This document shows positions 7,539-8,933 of a stretch of DNA of 8,933 nt, piece by piece (positions within the stretch are counted from its first letter, which is position 1; each line of letters opens with the position of its first letter). Origin of the DNA: Bacteroidota bacterium (lineage in GTDB: Bacteria > Bacteroidota > Ignavibacteria > Ignavibacteriales > Ignavibacteriaceae); NCBI GenBank assembly GCA_022567875.1, contig JADFGB010000028.1, forward strand, positions 1-8,933, given 5' to 3'. Under the pieces are notes generated by a model. That model was not told where the DNA came from, ran no database searches, and was given only the letters and a program-made list of their open reading frames with translations. Both the position numbers and the translations under genes were made by a program.

Positions 7539-8654
7539 ATGTATCAAACAGATGTTTTAGTAATAGGTTCAGGCATTGCAGGTGGTATTACTGCTTTACA
7601 GCTTGCTGATGCGGGGTTGGAAGTATTATTAGTTACTCGCTCTAAAGATCCTACTGAATCTAATACATATTATGCTCAAGGTGGAATTATATATAAAGGC
7701 AAAAGCGATTCTCCCGAGCTGCTTACCAAAGATATAATTTTGGCTGGAGCAAATTTAAATAATGAAAAATCGGCGTATATTTTGGCTAAAGAAGGGCCTA
7801 AACTAATTGAAGATATTTTAATTAAGCGGCTAAACACTTCTTTTGACAGAGATGAAAATGGACAGCTTTCATTATCGTTAGAAGGCGGACATTCTATTTC
7901 TAGAATAATTCATTCTACAGATGCTACCGGCAAAGCGATTGAAATAAGTTTGATAAATGTTTTAAAAAAACATCCAAATGTTAAGATTCTACAAAACCAT
8001 ACGGCCATCGATTTATTGACCATGTCTCATCACTCAAAAGATAAAAAGAAAGTTTACCTTGAAGAAGAGTGCTGCGGGGCTTACATTTTTGATAACGAAA
8101 CAAAAAAAGTTTTACATGCCATTGCAAAAAGAACCGTTTTGGCAACCGGTGGTATAGGGCAGATTTTTTTGCGCACTACTAATCCGAAAGGTGCCAGAGG
8201 AGACGGTTTAGCTATGGCAAGCAGAGCCAGAACACGCATCATAAATGCAGAATATATTCAATTTCATCCCAAAACATTTTATAAAGAATACGGACCGTTG
8301 TTTTTAATATCGGAAGCTGTCAGAGGTTCGGGCGGGAGGTTAGTCAATAAAAATGGTGAAACATTTATGGAAAAATATTCACCGGAATGGAAAGATTTGG
8401 CTCCAAGAGATATTGTTGCACGAAGTATCTTAAATGAAATGTTAACTAAAAGTCTATCGAACGTTTATATAAATATCTGTTCTTATTTATCAAAAAATAA
8501 AATTAAAAAATTATTTCCAAATATCTACAGAAAATGTTTAGAAAACGGTGTAGATGTTAACCAAATACGTGCTCTTGTTGCAGCACCTGCTGGAAATAAT
8601 GCCCTTAGTATTTCTTCCTTAATGAAAGAACACTCGTCTACGATGATAACGTGA
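7539..8654 (+). CDS. nadB: L-aspartate oxidase, C-terminally truncated (frame runs into foreign DNA)
   Basis: NadB is a flavoenzyme that oxidises L-aspartate to iminoaspartate for NadA. Present are the FAD dinucleotide fold GSGIAGG (10-16), TESNTYYAQGGI (39-50), EGGHSISRIIHSTDATGKAIE (115-135), ATGGIGQIF (202-210), NPKGARGDGLAMASRA (215-230), EYIQFHPKTF (238-247), SEAVRGSGGRLVN (258-270) and APRDIVARSI (288-297). Q241, H243, E259 and R290 fit the known active-site set (Q242, H244, E260 and R290 in E. coli). Family similarity ends at about residue 342 (IYRKCLENGVDVNQ). The family then expects a PVxPAxHYxxGG segment and HGANRLASNS, carrying His351 and Arg386 of the E. coli enzyme. Here the frame continues for about 29 unrelated residues, antisense to a phage terminase, to a TGA. 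The family usually has 510-540 residues, so roughly a third is missing and the product as written is expected to be inactive. The ATG lies 8 bases after nadA with no clear Shine-Dalgarno. Confidence 0.9.
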   Translation: MYQTDVLVIGSGIAGGITALQLADAGLEVLLVTRSKDPTESNTYYAQGGIIYKGKSDSPELLTKDIILAGANLNNEKSAYILAKEGPKLIEDILIKRLNTSFDRDENGQLSLSLEGGHSISRIIHSTDATGKAIEISLINVLKKHPNVKILQNHTAIDLLTMSHHSKDKKKVYLEEECCGAYIFDNETKKVLHAIAKRTVLATGGIGQIFLRTTNPKGARGDGLAMASRARTRIINAEYIQFHPKTFYKEYGPLFLISEAVRGSGGRLVNKNGETFMEKYSPEWKDLAPRDIVARSILNEMLTKSLSNVYINICSYLSKNKIKKLFPNIYRKCLENGVDVNQIRALVAAPAGNNALSISSLMKEHSSTMIT

Positions 8655-8933
8655 GGTGAATAACCCCTAACAGAACTACCTGTTTCACCTGTAGCCTTAG
8701 TTGCTATATGTGTTACACCTTGGTCGTTTAACCAACGTATTGCAATCTCAGCCTGTGTGTTTTTAATAACAAACTGATTAAGAAAATCACTACCTGTAAT
8801 CAAATCTCTTATCCTCTCATACATGATTTTTGCTTGGTCTTGGGTAGGTGCTACTATTAATATGGTACATTCTTTTTTGACTGTACTAAGCAATAGTGGA
8901 GCAAAGAATGCAAAATGTATAGCCTTAATAGCA
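8525..8933 (-). CDS. Phage terminase large subunit (TerL), internal ATPase fragment, open at right edge
   Basis: TerL is the ATP-driven motor and nuclease that packages DNA into phage heads. The minus-strand frame is open at the right edge and begins AIKAIHFAFFAP, which resembles the helix after the Walker A motif of TerL; the Walker A itself would lie just outside the window. Then come ILIVAPTQDQAKIMYERI (8863-8810), TGETGSSVRGYSP (8692-8654), the Walker B VIIVDECSFI with DE at 8638-8633, and motif III TSTPF (8557-8543). The C-terminal ATPase part and the whole nuclease domain are absent. The last five residues before the TAG at 8527-8525 (SKHFL) are probably antisense nadB. A TTG at 8893 could be read as a start, but homology extends upstream of it. 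Hand-counted GC is about 37% over 8641-8880 against about 23% over 8401-8520, which suits a different origin. The family call is good; the phage type is unknown. Confidence 0.8.
   Translation of the reverse strand, partial: AIKAIHFAFFAPLLLSTVKKECTILIVAPTQDQAKIMYERIRDLITGSDFLNQFVIKNTQAEIAIRWLNDQGVTHIATKATGETGSSVRGYSPHVIIVDECSFIKEEILRALFPAGAATRARIWLTSTPFSKHFL
8537..8566. other. Join between nadB and phage terminase sequence
   Basis: To the left, the plus strand codes for conserved L-aspartate oxidase. To the right, the minus strand codes for conserved phage terminase. Within 8541-8564 both readings look genuine: ENGVDVNQ for NadB on the plus strand and WLTSTPF (ATPase motif III) for TerL on the minus strand. 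The join therefore falls at a sequence that both parents may have shared. There are no terminal inverted repeats, integrase gene, tRNA or visible target-site duplication that would mark an insertion element. Confidence 0.7.

Noticed and set aside
8568..8654. C-terminal tail of the nadB frame as a novel NadB extension or domain
   Set aside because: The tail is exactly antisense to the conserved TerL Walker B region and replaces required NadB sequence, so it is not a natural C-terminus.
8525..8933. Insertion sequence or intact prophage in nadB
   Set aside because: No transposase, integrase, terminal repeats or att-like duplication is visible. The foreign part is an internal terL piece, which does not fit a clean element boundary.
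1..8933. CRISPR array, tRNA or rRNA genes
   Set aside because: No regularly spaced identical short repeats, no clover-leaf-like sequence and no rRNA signature were seen; the only repeats are coding modules of the LTD protein.

Overview
The window is AT-rich DNA that looks like a member of the Bacteroidota / Ignavibacteria / Chlorobi (FCB) group. The pointers are a very long secreted protein built of lamin-tail and CARDB-like modules, its 'SPNPFSPDNDGFEDF' C-terminal (FlgD/T9SS-associated Ig-like) domain, weak or absent Shine-Dalgarno sequences, and GTG and TTG starts. This placement is an inference from style; there is no rRNA or other marker gene.

Layout: (1) 1-4498, minus strand: one uninterrupted reading frame of 1,499 codons, running off the left edge. 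It encodes an exported protein with six lamin-tail domains (LTD), four of them followed by a CARDB-like Ig domain, then the start of a C-terminal FlgD-like Ig domain. I translated all 1,499 codons and found no stop or frameshift. (2) 4521-5285, minus strand: a classical short-chain dehydrogenase/reductase with a GTG start, 22 bp upstream of the giant gene and possibly co-transcribed with it. (3) 5286-5611: a 326-bp AT-rich divergent intergenic region with a perfect 9-bp inverted repeat just before the next operon. (4) 5612-8654, plus strand: nadC (TTG start), nadA and nadB, separated by 2 and 8 bp. Together these are the de novo route from aspartate and dihydroxyacetone phosphate to nicotinate mononucleotide. 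(5) About 8540 to the right edge, minus strand: an internal piece of a phage terminase large subunit (TerL), open at the right edge.

The most striking point is the end of nadB. It reads as a good L-aspartate oxidase for about 342 residues. The frame then enters the antisense strand of the terminase gene and stops at residue 371, so roughly the last third of the enzyme is missing, including two known active-site residues. Neither gene has a natural end at the join. The join lies where both genes still read sensibly on opposite strands over about 20-27 nt. A chimeric contig joined at a short shared sequence is the simplest explanation; a true rearrangement or phage-related event that inactivated nadB is the alternative.

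I do not see a clearly new defence or mobile system here. The modular LTD/CARDB protein, the candidate operator before nadC and the nadB/terminase join are the items worth a second look.
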